Source: DAOUAJ01 sp034433615
Lineage (GTDB): Bacteria > Chloroflexota > Anaerolineae > DUEN01
Assembly: GCA_034433615.1 (NCBI GenBank)
Contig: DAOUAJ010000338.1
Span: 1-26,153 of the forward strand
Reading direction: 5' to 3'
Length of the DNA: 26,153 nt
The notes beneath the pieces are model-generated. The model had not been told where the DNA came from and did no database searches. It was given only the letters and a program-made list of their open reading frames with translations. Position numbers and translations under genes: made by a program. Of the stretch, positions 8,386 to 16,243 are shown in pieces (within the stretch, counting starts at the first letter, position 1; every line of letters begins with the position of its first letter).

Positions 8386-9465
8386 TCCCTCTTACTGCTA
8401 CTGGCTGGCTGTGCTCTGCCCCGCTCCACGCCCCCTATCATCAAAATCGGCATGATCGCGCCCTTTGAGGGGCTGTACCGGCCGGACAGTTATGCGGCCC
8501 TCTACGCGGTCAAGCTGGCATTGCACGAACGCAACGCGGCTGGCGGTGTGGCTGGTTACAGGGTGGAACTTGTGGCACTAAATGATGATGGCGATCCGGC
8601 ACAGGCCGCGTTCCAGGCTCGCAAGCTGGCGGTTGATCCGGACGTGATGGGCGTGGTCGGCCCGTTTAGCCGCACCACAGCCGCGGCGGCTGCCCCCTTT
8701 CTGGCGGAAGCCGGCCTGGCGTGGGTGGCTCCTGTGTCAGTTCCGGATGAAGTGGTGCGCGCGTATCCCAACGCCTTCCGCCTCTTCGCGTCGGACCAGG
8801 CACTGGCTACGGCACTGATTGAGTGGGCCAGCACGGTGATAGGAGAGGGTGGTGGGGTATGGGTGCCAGACGCGGGGAGCTTCGTGCGACCGCTGCGGGA
8901 GGCGGCGGCACAGGCAGGAATCCTCCAGGCTCAGCCGCCGGGTAGAAGGGCAGGTACAGAGGCACCACCCCTACGTATACCCGTCTTGGCCCTGGGTGAG
9001 GATGCTGAGCAGGCTGCGGACCTTCTGCGCGAGTGGGATGGGGAGATTATGATTGGCGGGCCAGAGGCGGCAGGGATGGTGACCTTGCAAAGGGCGGGGT
9101 CAGCCGCAACAGGCCTGGTGTGGGCCACCAGCCTGCAAGTCATTGCATGGCCAGAACCGTTTATCCGCGGTTACCAGGAGCTGGCGGGTGGGCCGCCCGG
9201 CCCCGAGGCGGCGCTGGCCTACGACGCGACGCAGGTTTTGTTGGATGCTTTCGCCCGAGCGGCAGACCCGAAGGGTTTTCAGAAACCCTTCGGGTCTGCC
9301 ACCGGGTCTGCCCGCGCAGGTGTTGTAGCCGCCCTGGGAACAACGCGCTGGAACGGTCTGAACGGCCCTATCGCCTTCGACGCGAACGGGAGCTGGATCA
9401 ATGCACCTGTGCGGCTGTATCGGGTGACCAACGGCCAACGATTCGGCGAATCAGCGAGTCAGTGA
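8281..9465 (+). CDS. Substrate-binding lipoprotein, Leu/Ile/Val (Peripla_BP_6) type
   Basis: This 394-residue protein resembles periplasmic-binding fold type I receptors of branched-chain amino-acid ABC transporters. A lipoprotein signal ends in LLLLLAGC, with the lipidated Cys at about residue 44. The mature start IIKIGMIAPFEG, then GYRVELVALNDDGDPAQAA and VMGVVGPFSRTTAAAAAPFL, is typical of the family. ATG 8281 is the only usable start: no other ATG, GTG or TTG lies before the signal peptide. It is six bases after mltG. Its first 36 residues are encoded partly by an iterated inverted repeat, an in-frame 40-bp hairpin lies inside the gene, and its last residues (FGESASQ) are encoded by another repeat. 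No permease or ATPase of the same class lies nearby, so the ligand is unknown and it may be an orphan receptor. Confidence 0.85.
   Translation: MSNEERGQARSSSLGRRGYNPYRLIPYRLVTRCLISLLLLLAGCALPRSTPPIIKIGMIAPFEGLYRPDSYAALYAVKLALHERNAAGGVAGYRVELVALNDDGDPAQAAFQARKLAVDPDVMGVVGPFSRTTAAAAAPFLAEAGLAWVAPVSVPDEVVRAYPNAFRLFASDQALATALIEWASTVIGEGGGVWVPDAGSFVRPLREAAAQAGILQAQPPGRRAGTEAPPLRIPVLALGEDAEQAADLLREWDGEIMIGGPEAAGMVTLQRAGSAATGLVWATSLQVIAWPEPFIRGYQELAGGPPGPEAALAYDATQVLLDAFARAADPKGFQKPFGSATGSARAGVVAALGTTRWNGLNGPIAFDANGSWINAPVRLYRVTNGQRFGESASQ
9261..9300. repeat. Perfect 18-bp inverted repeat inserted in-frame in the lipoprotein gene
   Basis: Arms 9261-9278 (GGCAGACCCGAAGGGTTT) and 9283-9300 are exact reverse complements around the loop TCAG. 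The last ten bases reappear almost at once (GGGTCTGCC at 9304-9312). The element encodes RAADPKGFQKPFGSATGSA without breaking the frame. This looks like a dispersed REP/MITE-like hairpin rather than conserved protein sequence. It could also affect mRNA stability. Confidence 0.85.
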
Positions 9466-9553
9466 GTCAGCGGATCGGCGCATCGGCGAGATCATGTCTC
9501 CGTGTCCTCGCGTCTCCGCGTCACTCGCCGCCTGGCACCTGTCACTCGTCGCT
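9440..9553. repeat. Iterated-word repeat region after the lipoprotein gene
   Basis: The first half (9440-9490) repeats ATTCGGCG, GTCAGCG, GAGTCAG and ATCGGCG. The second half (about 9494-9553) repeats GTCTCCG, TCTCCGCGTC and CACTCGTC, so the two halves partly oppose each other. The lipoprotein stop codon (9463-9465) is inside the first half. No coding sequence is seen from 9466 to 9580. Confidence 0.6.
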
Positions 9554-9580
9554 CATCATTGGAGGTAAGGAGGAACAACC

Positions 9581-10777
9581 ATGCGCGTCCTGATGCTCTC
9601 GTGGGAATATCCGCCTCACGTGGTTGGGGGCCTGGGCAGGCATGTCATGGAACTCTTACCCGCGATGGCGCGCTGTGAGGATGTGCAGGTTCACCTGTTG
9701 ACCCCGCGCTGGGCCGGTGGCGAGCCGCTGGAGACGATGGGCCGCGTGGTGGTCCATCGCGTGGAGCCGCCCATCGTCAACGCTGACATCTACACCTCAG
9801 CCTGGCAAACGAACCTGGTGCTGGAGCAGTACGCCGAGAAGTTGTGGCAGGAGGCGGGACCATTCGACCTGATCCACGCCCACGATTGGCTGGTGGCGTT
9901 CGCGGCCAACGCGCTCAAGCGCACCCACAAGACGCCCCTGGTGGCGACGATCCACGCGACGGAGAAGGGGCGCGGGCGCGGCCATCTGGGCAGCGACACG
10001 GCCCGGGCGATCCACCAGGTCGAATGGTGGCTGACGTACGAGGCCTGGCGGGTGATTGCCTGTTCGGAGTACATGGCTGGCGAGGTGCGCGGCTTTTTCG
10101 CTTGCCCGGCCGATAAGGTTGACGTTATCCCCAACGGAGTAGACCCGACGCCGCTCCAGGCCGTTGCCCGGGAACGCCTGGACGGTTTCCGCGCCATGTA
10201 TGCCCTGCCCGAGGAGCAGATCATCTTCAACGTTGGGCGGGTGGTGCACGAGAAGGGGGTGCATGTGCTGGTGGAGGCGGCCCCGCGCGTCCTGGCTCAG
10301 GTGCCGACGGCCAAATTCGTCGTTGCTGGCCGCGGGCCGATGCTGGATCATCTCCGCCATCGCGCCTGGGAGCTGGGCGTAGGGGAGAAGATCTTGTTCG
10401 CCGGCTTCGTCTCAGATGAGGATCGCAACCGGCTGTTCTCGCTGGCCAGTTGTGCTGTCTTCCCGTCGCTGTATGAGCCGTTCGGCATCGTAGCGCTGGA
10501 GGCGATGGCGGCCCGGTGTCCCGTCGTCGTCTCCGAGGTGGGGGGGCTGAAAGAGGTGGTCAAGCACGCGGAGACGGGGATCACCATCTACCCCGACAAT
10601 CCGGAATCGCTGGCCTGGGGGATTGTGCACACGCTTACCCGACCAGACTGGGCCAGGCAGCGCGCCGAAAATGCCTACAAAATGGTGCTGGAGCTGTACA
10701 ACTGGGATCGCATCGCCGGGCTGACGGTGGACGTGTACCGGCGGGTGGTGGAGGAACGACGACGGGCGGAGTGGTAG
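9581..10777 (+). CDS. Family GT4 glycosyltransferase
   Basis: This 398-residue GT-B fold enzyme transfers a sugar from an NDP-sugar donor. The N-terminal glycine-rich start MLSWEYPPHVVGGLGRHV resembles GlgA/GT4 glycogen-synthase-type enzymes. FDLIHAHDWL, VIACSEYMAGEV and VIPNGVD complete the acceptor half. The donor half starts with NVGRVVHEKGVHVLVEA, and the nucleotide-sugar motif EPFGIVALEAMA lies near residues 298-309, followed by PVVVSEVGGLKEVV. The ATG has AAGGAGG about eight bases upstream. Its stop is 22 bp before glcD, so the two may be cotranscribed. Acceptor and product (glycogen-like glucan or another glycan) cannot be told from the sequence. Confidence 0.9.
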   Translation: MRVLMLSWEYPPHVVGGLGRHVMELLPAMARCEDVQVHLLTPRWAGGEPLETMGRVVVHRVEPPIVNADIYTSAWQTNLVLEQYAEKLWQEAGPFDLIHAHDWLVAFAANALKRTHKTPLVATIHATEKGRGRGHLGSDTARAIHQVEWWLTYEAWRVIACSEYMAGEVRGFFACPADKVDVIPNGVDPTPLQAVARERLDGFRAMYALPEEQIIFNVGRVVHEKGVHVLVEAAPRVLAQVPTAKFVVAGRGPMLDHLRHRAWELGVGEKILFAGFVSDEDRNRLFSLASCAVFPSLYEPFGIVALEAMAARCPVVVSEVGGLKEVVKHAETGITIYPDNPESLAWGIVHTLTRPDWARQRAENAYKMVLELYNWDRIAGLTVDVYRRVVEERRRAEW

Positions 10778-10799
10778 CCATAAGCTGCTGGAGGTTGCT

Positions 10800-12209
10800 A
10801 TGCCCCTTTCCCGCGATCAACTGATCGCCGCGCTGGCCGAGGCCATCGGCCCAGACGCGGTACTGCATCGTCCCTACGACCTCATGCTTTACGAGTACGA
10901 TGCCTACATCGAGCGCGCTGTGCCGGACGTGGTGGTGCTACCGACGACCACCGGGCAAGTCGTCACTGCCGTGCGTCTGGCCAATCAGGCAGGCATGCCC
11001 TTCCACGTGCGTGGCGCCGGCACCGGCCTCTCCGGCGGCGCCATAGCGGCCGGCGGTGGCATGGTCATCAGCCTGGCGCGTATGAGGCAGATCATCAGCA
11101 TTGACCCCGTGAACATGCGCGCCGTGGTCCAGCCGGGCGTCGTCAACAGCGACCTCAGCGAAGCCGCCGCCCCTTACGGCCTGCAATACCTGCCCGATCC
11201 CTCCTCCCAGCGCGCTTGTACCATCGGCGGCAACGTGGCCGAGAACAGCGGCGGCCCCCACTGCCTGGCCTATGGCGTCACCCTGAACCACGTCCTCGGC
11301 GTCGAGATGGTGCTGCCGGATGGTGAGGTCATCACCCTGGGTAGTGCCGCCCTGGATACGCCGGGCTATGATCTGCTCGGCCTGGTCGTGGGCAGCGAGG
11401 GCACCCTGGGCATCGTCACCCAGATCACCGTGCGCCTGGCCCCACTCCAGGAGGACGCGCGCACCCTGCTGGCCGTATTCGATAGCCTGGAGGCTGCGTC
11501 TCGTGCCGTCTCTGCCATCATCGCCGCTGGCATCATTCCGGCTGCGCTGGAGATGATGGATCAGCTCGCCTTGCAGGCGATCGAGGCCTACGTCCATGTT
11601 GGCTATCCCCTGGACGCCGCGGCCGTGCTGTTGATCGAGGTCGAGGGGTTGCGTGAAGGGTTGGACGAGCAGATGGCCCAGATCGAGGGCATCTGCCAGG
11701 CGGAGGGTGCGCGCAGCATACGGCGGGCGCAGACCGCGGAGGAGCGCGCCCTCCTGTGGAAGGGGCGTAAGAGCGCATTCGGCGCTGTCGGCCGGGTGGC
11801 CAAGGCCTATTTCACCCAGGACGGCGCGGTGCCGCGCACAAAACTGCCCGAAGTGTTGAAGGAAGTGCAGGCGATCGGTCAACGTCACAACCTGCGCATC
11901 CTCAATGTATTCCACGCCGGCGATGGCAATCTGCACCCTCTGATCCTGTTCGACCCCAATAACCCGGATGAGGTCGCCCGCATCTGGAAGGCGACGGACG
12001 AGATGATGGGGGTGTTCATCAAGGCCGGTGGGACCATCACGGGCGAGCACGGTATTGGCATCGAGAAGCGTGACTACATGCCGCTGCTGTTTAGTGAAAG
12101 GGAGTTAAACCTGATGCTGAGCCTGCGGCATGTCTTTGATCCTCAGGAGCGTTGTAACCCGGGCAAGATCCTGCCTGTCGGCCGCGCCTTGATCGGGGTG
12201 AGGGGGTGA
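10800..12209 (+). CDS. glcD: Glycolate oxidase subunit GlcD (FAD-linked)
   Basis: This 469-residue flavoprotein of the VAO/PCMH family oxidises glycolate (or a similar 2-hydroxyacid) to the oxoacid. The FAD pyrophosphate loop is HVRGAGTGLSGGAIAAGGG near residues 61-80, followed by SQRACTIGGNVAENSGGPHC and GSEGTLGIVTQITVRLAPL. The C-terminal FAD-oxidase domain has NVFHAGDGNLHPLILFD and GTITGEHGIGIEKRDYMP, with the closing RCNPGKILP. The ATG has GGAGG six bases upstream. The glcE and glcF genes follow in the same direction, supporting a GlcDEF complex. A D-lactate dehydrogenase role is the main alternative, but the three-gene set with GlcE-type and GlcF-type subunits favours glycolate. Confidence 0.93.
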   Translation: MPLSRDQLIAALAEAIGPDAVLHRPYDLMLYEYDAYIERAVPDVVVLPTTTGQVVTAVRLANQAGMPFHVRGAGTGLSGGAIAAGGGMVISLARMRQIISIDPVNMRAVVQPGVVNSDLSEAAAPYGLQYLPDPSSQRACTIGGNVAENSGGPHCLAYGVTLNHVLGVEMVLPDGEVITLGSAALDTPGYDLLGLVVGSEGTLGIVTQITVRLAPLQEDARTLLAVFDSLEAASRAVSAIIAAGIIPAALEMMDQLALQAIEAYVHVGYPLDAAAVLLIEVEGLREGLDEQMAQIEGICQAEGARSIRRAQTAEERALLWKGRKSAFGAVGRVAKAYFTQDGAVPRTKLPEVLKEVQAIGQRHNLRILNVFHAGDGNLHPLILFDPNNPDEVARIWKATDEMMGVFIKAGGTITGEHGIGIEKRDYMPLLFSERELNLMLSLRHVFDPQERCNPGKILPVGRALIGVRG

Positions 12210-12262
12210 CAGGGAGAGGGGGAGATGGGGAGACAGGGGACCTCTCCTTGTCTCCGTGTCTC
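12210..12262. repeat. Iterated-word inverted repeat between glcD and glcE
   Basis: GGGAGAGG, GGGAGAT and GGGAGACAGGGG in the first half oppose CCTCTCC, TTGTCTCC and GTGTCTC in the second half, starting one base after the glcD stop. It could fold in the mRNA between the two genes. No other feature is seen in the 75-bp spacer except the glcE ribosome binding site. Confidence 0.6.
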
Positions 12263-12284
12263 AGATTGCGCTTGGGGGGCTTGT

Positions 12285-13586
12285 ATGGAGTTTCCGTTAG
12301 CCTGGATCCAGGAGCAGTTGGGCACCGATGGGGTCAGCAACGATCCGGACGTTTGTCGGGCGTATACCGTCAACGGGGTCAGACCGGCTGCCGTAGCCTG
12401 GCCGTCCGATGCTCAGACCATGGCCGACGTGCTGGGCTGGGCGACCGGGCAAAGGTTAGCTGTGGTGCCCTGGGGCGGTGGCACGCAGCAAAGCGCCATC
12501 CCCGCGCCGAATCGCTACGATCTGGCCCTTTCCACCGCCCAACTGCGCCGCGTGCTCGAATACGAGCCAGCCGAACTGGTCATCACCGTGGAAGCGGGGA
12601 TCACGCTAACTGGACTGGCCGAGGTGCTGGCGCCCGCTCGGCAGTTTTTGCCGATCAGCGTGCCCGATCCTGGCCGCGCCACGGTGGGCGGGTTGATTGC
12701 TACCAACGCCGCCGGTCCTGAGCGGCTGCGCTACGGCTCCACCCGTGACCTGGTGCTGGGTGTGACGGTGGCGCTGGCCGATGGCTCGCTGGTGCGCGGC
12801 GGTGGCAAGGTGGTGAAGAATGTCGCCGGTTACGACCTCACACGGCTGTTCAACGGCTCGTGGGGGACGCTGGGCGTGATCACCTCGGCTTCACTGCGGC
12901 TCTTCCCGCTCCCTCCGCTTTATCAGACGCTGGTCGTCCACTGTGATTCGTGGGATGTGGCCCAGGCTGCGGCGTTGAGGCTTTACAGTTCACGTCTGGG
13001 CCCCCACGGCCTGACCATCGCTCCAGCTCTCGGTGGGGGTGACGGCCAGGCCCCGTCGTTAGCCCTTTTTGTGCGCTTCGGCGCCCTGCCGGTCACCGTC
13101 ACCCGTCAGATTGCAGAGGCGCGGGCGTTGGTGACGGCGGCCGGTGCCCGGCCCGGTGAAATCCTTGAAGGGGAAGCTGAAGCCGCGCAGTGGGAGCGGT
13201 TAGTCCACATGATCTACCACACCTCCGGGGTGCACCTGCGTGCCAGCGTCTTGCCCTCGCGAGTGGCGGAGGCCGCCCAGGCGTTATTGGCGGTAGCCAC
13301 AAGGAACGGCTGGCCGGGTTATGCGCTGGCGCACGTCGGCGCGGGCACGGTGCTGGCCGCCTGGGAGGCCCCGCCCGGCCCGACCTTGGCCACGGCGGTG
13401 TCCTCAGCCCGGGCGCAGATTGGCGCCGTGGGGGGCTGGCTTGTCGTCCAGCGCGCCGCGCCCCAGGATCCCCCTCTCGACTACTGGGGCTCAACCACCC
13501 CCGGCGCGCTGCCGCTGATGCGAAGAGTCAAGATTGAGCTCGATCCCGCGGGCACTTTGAACCCCGGACGGTTCCTGGGATTTTAG
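12285..13586 (+). CDS. glcE: Glycolate oxidase FAD-binding subunit GlcE
   Basis: This 433-residue second flavin-type subunit of glycolate oxidase has the FAD_binding_4 fold: VVPWGGGTQQSAIP near residues 59-72, PDPGRATVGGLIATNAAGPE, and GGKVVKNVAGYDLTRLFNGS with WGTLGVITSASLRLFPLPP. Conserved C-terminal features include RVKIELDPAGTLNPGRF. The ATG at 12285 is chosen because the GGGGGG stretch lies just upstream. An upstream in-frame ATG at 12225 would add 20 residues encoded by the iterated repeat and has no family support. The glcF gene begins 13 bp after its stop, so this is one operon. Confidence 0.92.
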   Translation: MEFPLAWIQEQLGTDGVSNDPDVCRAYTVNGVRPAAVAWPSDAQTMADVLGWATGQRLAVVPWGGGTQQSAIPAPNRYDLALSTAQLRRVLEYEPAELVITVEAGITLTGLAEVLAPARQFLPISVPDPGRATVGGLIATNAAGPERLRYGSTRDLVLGVTVALADGSLVRGGGKVVKNVAGYDLTRLFNGSWGTLGVITSASLRLFPLPPLYQTLVVHCDSWDVAQAAALRLYSSRLGPHGLTIAPALGGGDGQAPSLALFVRFGALPVTVTRQIAEARALVTAAGARPGEILEGEAEAAQWERLVHMIYHTSGVHLRASVLPSRVAEAAQALLAVATRNGWPGYALAHVGAGTVLAAWEAPPGPTLATAVSSARAQIGAVGGWLVVQRAAPQDPPLDYWGSTTPGALPLMRRVKIELDPAGTLNPGRFLGF

Positions 13587-13630
13587 ATTCGGATCGAATA
13601 TGCAACCTTCCACCTTCCAACCGATCAACC
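13587..13630. repeat. Short inverted repeat and word repeats at the glcF start
   Basis: ATTCGGATCGAAT (ATTCG arms around GAT) fills the entire 13-bp gap between the glcE stop and the glcF ATG. The next bases (13604-13630) repeat AACCTTCC, ACCTTCC and AACC, and encode the first residues of GlcF. It is a shorter member of the iterated-word pattern. Confidence 0.45.
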
Positions 13631-14922
13631 TTTTCACTCCAGGCCATTACCTGCCCGGCGAAGCTCCTGATCTGGCCGGACTGGAGAAATGTACTCACTG
13701 CGGTCTGTGCCTGAACCAGTGCCCCACCTATCGCGTGCTGGGTGTGGAGATGGACTCCCCACGCGGGCGCATCTACCAGATGAAAGCCCTCGCCCAAGGT
13801 AGAATCGAGATCACCGGTGAGTTCGCGTGGCACATCAACCAATGCCTGGACTGCCGGGCATGCGTCACCGCCTGCCCGGCCGGTGTGCCCTATGGCAGCC
13901 TGATCGAGAAGGTGCGTGGGCAAGTCGAACGCGCCTTGCCTCGTTCCCGCTGGCAACGTTGGGCCCGCCGGTTGATCTTTGCCCACCTCTTCCCATATCC
14001 AGGGCGGCTCAAGCTGGTGGCAACGGGGTTGCGGCTCTATCAGCGCAGCGGCCTCTCCCCAATCTTCCGCTGGCTAGGTCGGCATGGGCTGGTGCCCCAG
14101 GCGTTACTGCACGCTGAAAGCCTGGCGCCGATCATGCCGCGCCGTTTCTTCGATCTGGCCGAGGCACCGCACACGCCGGCACAGGGCCCCCAGCGGGCGC
14201 GGGTGGCCCTCTTCTCCGGTTGTGTGATGCCGCTGGCGTACGCCGATACCAACCGGGCGACTATCCGCGTCCTCGCCCGCAACGGCTGCGCCGTGGACGT
14301 GCCGCAAGACCAGTGCTGCTGCGGCGCGCTCCACATTCACGCGGGCGAGCGCGACCTGGCGCGACAGCTCGCCCGCCGGAACATGGCAGCTTTTGCCGAT
14401 GCGGAGGTGGTCATCGTCAACGCGGCGGGATGCGGCGCGGCGCTCAAGGAATATCCCGAGCTGTTTGACGATCCGGTCGAGCATGCGCAGGCGCAGGCTT
14501 TCGCCGCCAAGGTCAAGGATGTCACCGAGTTTCTGGCCACGCTGCCCCTGATTCCGCCAGCCGGCCAGATCAAGGCCCGTGTGGTCTATCAGGACGCCTG
14601 CCACCTGGCGCACGCTCAGGGTATCCGCAGCCAGCCGCGGCATCTGTTGCGCAGCATCTCCGGGCTGGAGTTGTTGGAAATGCGAAATGCCGACTCTTGT
14701 TGTGGTAGCGCTGGCATCTATAACCTGACCCACCCGGAGCTATCGCAGAGGGTATTGGCCGAAAAGCTGGAGGCCATCCGCGCGGTTGCTCCTGACATGG
14801 TGGTGAGTGCCAACCCCGGCTGCATGTTGCAGATTGAGGCGGGCCTGCGCCGCGATGGTGCCCAGACACGCGTCGTTCACATCGTGGATCTCCTGGACGA
14901 GGCGTATACTGTTGGAGTGTAA
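13600..14922 (+). CDS. glcF: Glycolate oxidase iron-sulfur subunit GlcF
   Basis: This 440-residue electron-transfer subunit passes electrons from the flavin subunits to the respiratory chain. Two 4Fe-4S ferredoxin-type motifs are complete: Cys 31, 34, 37, 41 (CTHCGLCLNQCP) and Cys 82, 85, 88, 92 (CLDCRACVTACP). Two CCG-type cysteine-rich domains follow, with DQCCCGALHIHAG and DSCCGSAGIYNLTHPE, plus the partner motifs SGCVMPLAYADTNRAT and YQDACHLAHAQG. The first residues (MQPSTFQPINLF) are encoded by a word repeat, so the exact start is less sure. It ends the glcDEF operon; the next gene is convergent. Length and motif order fit GlcF well. Confidence 0.94.
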   Translation: MQPSTFQPINLFTPGHYLPGEAPDLAGLEKCTHCGLCLNQCPTYRVLGVEMDSPRGRIYQMKALAQGRIEITGEFAWHINQCLDCRACVTACPAGVPYGSLIEKVRGQVERALPRSRWQRWARRLIFAHLFPYPGRLKLVATGLRLYQRSGLSPIFRWLGRHGLVPQALLHAESLAPIMPRRFFDLAEAPHTPAQGPQRARVALFSGCVMPLAYADTNRATIRVLARNGCAVDVPQDQCCCGALHIHAGERDLARQLARRNMAAFADAEVVIVNAAGCGAALKEYPELFDDPVEHAQAQAFAAKVKDVTEFLATLPLIPPAGQIKARVVYQDACHLAHAQGIRSQPRHLLRSISGLELLEMRNADSCCGSAGIYNLTHPELSQRVLAEKLEAIRAVAPDMVVSANPGCMLQIEAGLRRDGAQTRVVHIVDLLDEAYTVGV

Positions 14923-14928
14923 TACTCG

Positions 14929-15043
14929 GGTGAGGATGAAGAGCTACTGGGGCTGGTAAGGATCAATCCAGAAGGATTAGCCGAAGAAGACATATGCATT
15001 TGCCGAAAAGCGCATCAACGACTTCGAAGACGCCATGGGCTGA
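14929..15043 (+). pseudogene. Possible frameshifted coding remnant between glcF and the CDF gene
   Basis: One frame reads GEDEELLGLVRINPEGLAEED. After a one-base shift near 14990 another reads YAFAEKRINDFEDAMG and stops at 15041-15043. Neither half has a start or RBS. The joined reading looks like the acidic end of a real protein, but it is short and chance cannot be excluded. No terminator hairpin is seen in this gap, which separates convergent genes. Confidence 0.22.
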
Positions 15044-15045
15044 CG

Positions 15046-15990
15046 CTAACTGACGCGGGCGACAGGTTCACTCACAGCAGCGCTGGCGTTGGCGATCTGT
15101 GGGCTGCCGACCGGATGGTAGTGGACATAAGCCCGGCGCAGGAACTCGATATGCTGATACAGAGCAGACTCCACCGCGGAGGCGATCTCATCCCCGGCAG
15201 CCATGCTCAATGAGCCGTCAATGCCGATGGTGATGTTGACAACCAGGTAGGGGCCAAAGCGGTGGGCCTGAATTTCCTCGATCTCTTTCACGCCGGGGAT
15301 GCTGTCCAGCAATTCGGTGACTTGCTGGGCCAGGGCGTGGCCAGGCACAGTATCCATCAAATCGGCCGAGGATTCACGTAAGATCTCGATGCCTGTATGC
15401 AAGATCACCAGGGCGACCAGGGCCCCGGCCAGCGGGTCCACCCACGGATAGCCCATCCGCCCCAGGAAGACGCCAATGGCCGCGGCCGAGGCAGAGAGCA
15501 CATCGTTGCGGTGATCGTAGGCCAGGGCCAGCACGGCAGCGTTCTTCGTCTGCCGGCCGATCTGTTGAACGAGAATGGTGAGCCCCACTTTGAGCACTAC
15601 GGTGAGCAGTGCCACCCACAGGGCACCAATCGCAGCCCCGCTGAAGTCGCCCCGTCCGCTGAACAGGTCATACACATCGTTGACCGCGTTCCAGAAGATA
15701 GCGACGGCTGTGGTAATGACGAAAGACCCTACGACTAGAGCGGCGATACTCTCCAATTGGCTGTGGCCGTAGGGGTGCTCGGTGTCTGCCGGCTTATTGG
15801 CCAGTCGCATGAACACTCTCACCACGATGTAGTAGGCCACATCAGAGGTGGAGTTGATGCCATCGGCAAGCAAGGCAGGGCTGTGGCCCAAGACGCCGAT
15901 GGTCGTCTTCAGCATGGCCAGAAAAATATTGGCTGCCAATCCCAGGTTGACAGCCATGATACTTCTATGCTCTCTCTGTCCGGGGCTCAT
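15046..15990 (-). CDS. Cation diffusion facilitator exporter, Mn/Fe-like
   Basis: This 314-residue inner-membrane antiporter of the CDF family expels divalent metal ions in exchange for protons. It has about six membrane segments and a C-terminal cytoplasmic domain (VTELLDSIPGVKEIEEIQAH, ending YVHYHPVG). The transmembrane metal site is readable: in TM2, HSPALLADGINSTSD gives N46 and D50; in TM5, AYDHRNDV gives D159 and D163. Zinc exporters usually have His in these positions, while N/D + D/D resembles MntE-type manganese exporters. KPADTEHPYGHSQLESIAAL is also typical of that branch. The ATG has GAGGAG four bases upstream. No riboswitch is visible upstream. Confidence 0.9.
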   Translation of the reverse strand: MSPGQREHRSIMAVNLGLAANIFLAMLKTTIGVLGHSPALLADGINSTSDVAYYIVVRVFMRLANKPADTEHPYGHSQLESIAALVVGSFVITTAVAIFWNAVNDVYDLFSGRGDFSGAAIGALWVALLTVVLKVGLTILVQQIGRQTKNAAVLALAYDHRNDVLSASAAAIGVFLGRMGYPWVDPLAGALVALVILHTGIEILRESSADLMDTVPGHALAQQVTELLDSIPGVKEIEEIQAHRFGPYLVVNITIGIDGSLSMAAGDEIASAVESALYQHIEFLRRAYVHYHPVGSPQIANASAAVSEPVARVS

Positions 15991-16170
15991 TGTCTCCTCA
16001 AAAACTCCTGCCTCACGCGATAAAACGCCGCGCCGCCAGGCATATCGCCGATCCCACTTTGCCTCTCGGCACGATCGTTATATTTTACCGTCAAATCGTA
16101 GTTCTGGCGAACTGGCAACTGGATTCGTTTGTCTTCCCGCGTGATTTGTGCAATATTATTGATCCTTCCA

Positions 16171-16207
16171 GGTGCTACAATGGGTCTTCATTGGGAATTG
16201 TAGCACC
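16171..16207. promoter_or_regulatory. Perfect 11-bp inverted repeat over a possible extended -10 (operator candidate)
   Basis: Arms 16171-16181 (GGTGCTACAAT) and 16197-16207 (ATTGTAGCACC) are exact reverse complements around a 15-bp centre. The left arm contains TGCTACAAT, which fits an extended -10 (TGN before TACAAT). No good -35 is seen at the right distance. A dimeric repressor site or a 5' UTR hairpin are both possible. It lies 37 bp before the start of the next gene. The rest of the gap from 15991 shows nothing clear. Confidence 0.55.
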
Positions 16208-16243
16208 GTAGGAGGAAAAGAACCATTCGTTGGAGAGTTAGAC

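Noticed and set aside
10938..12050. Long open frame on the minus strand opposite glcD (370 codons)
   Set aside because: It lies wholly antisense to a clear GlcD gene, and its translation is low-complexity His/Gln/Gly-rich, as expected of a shadow frame in high-GC DNA.
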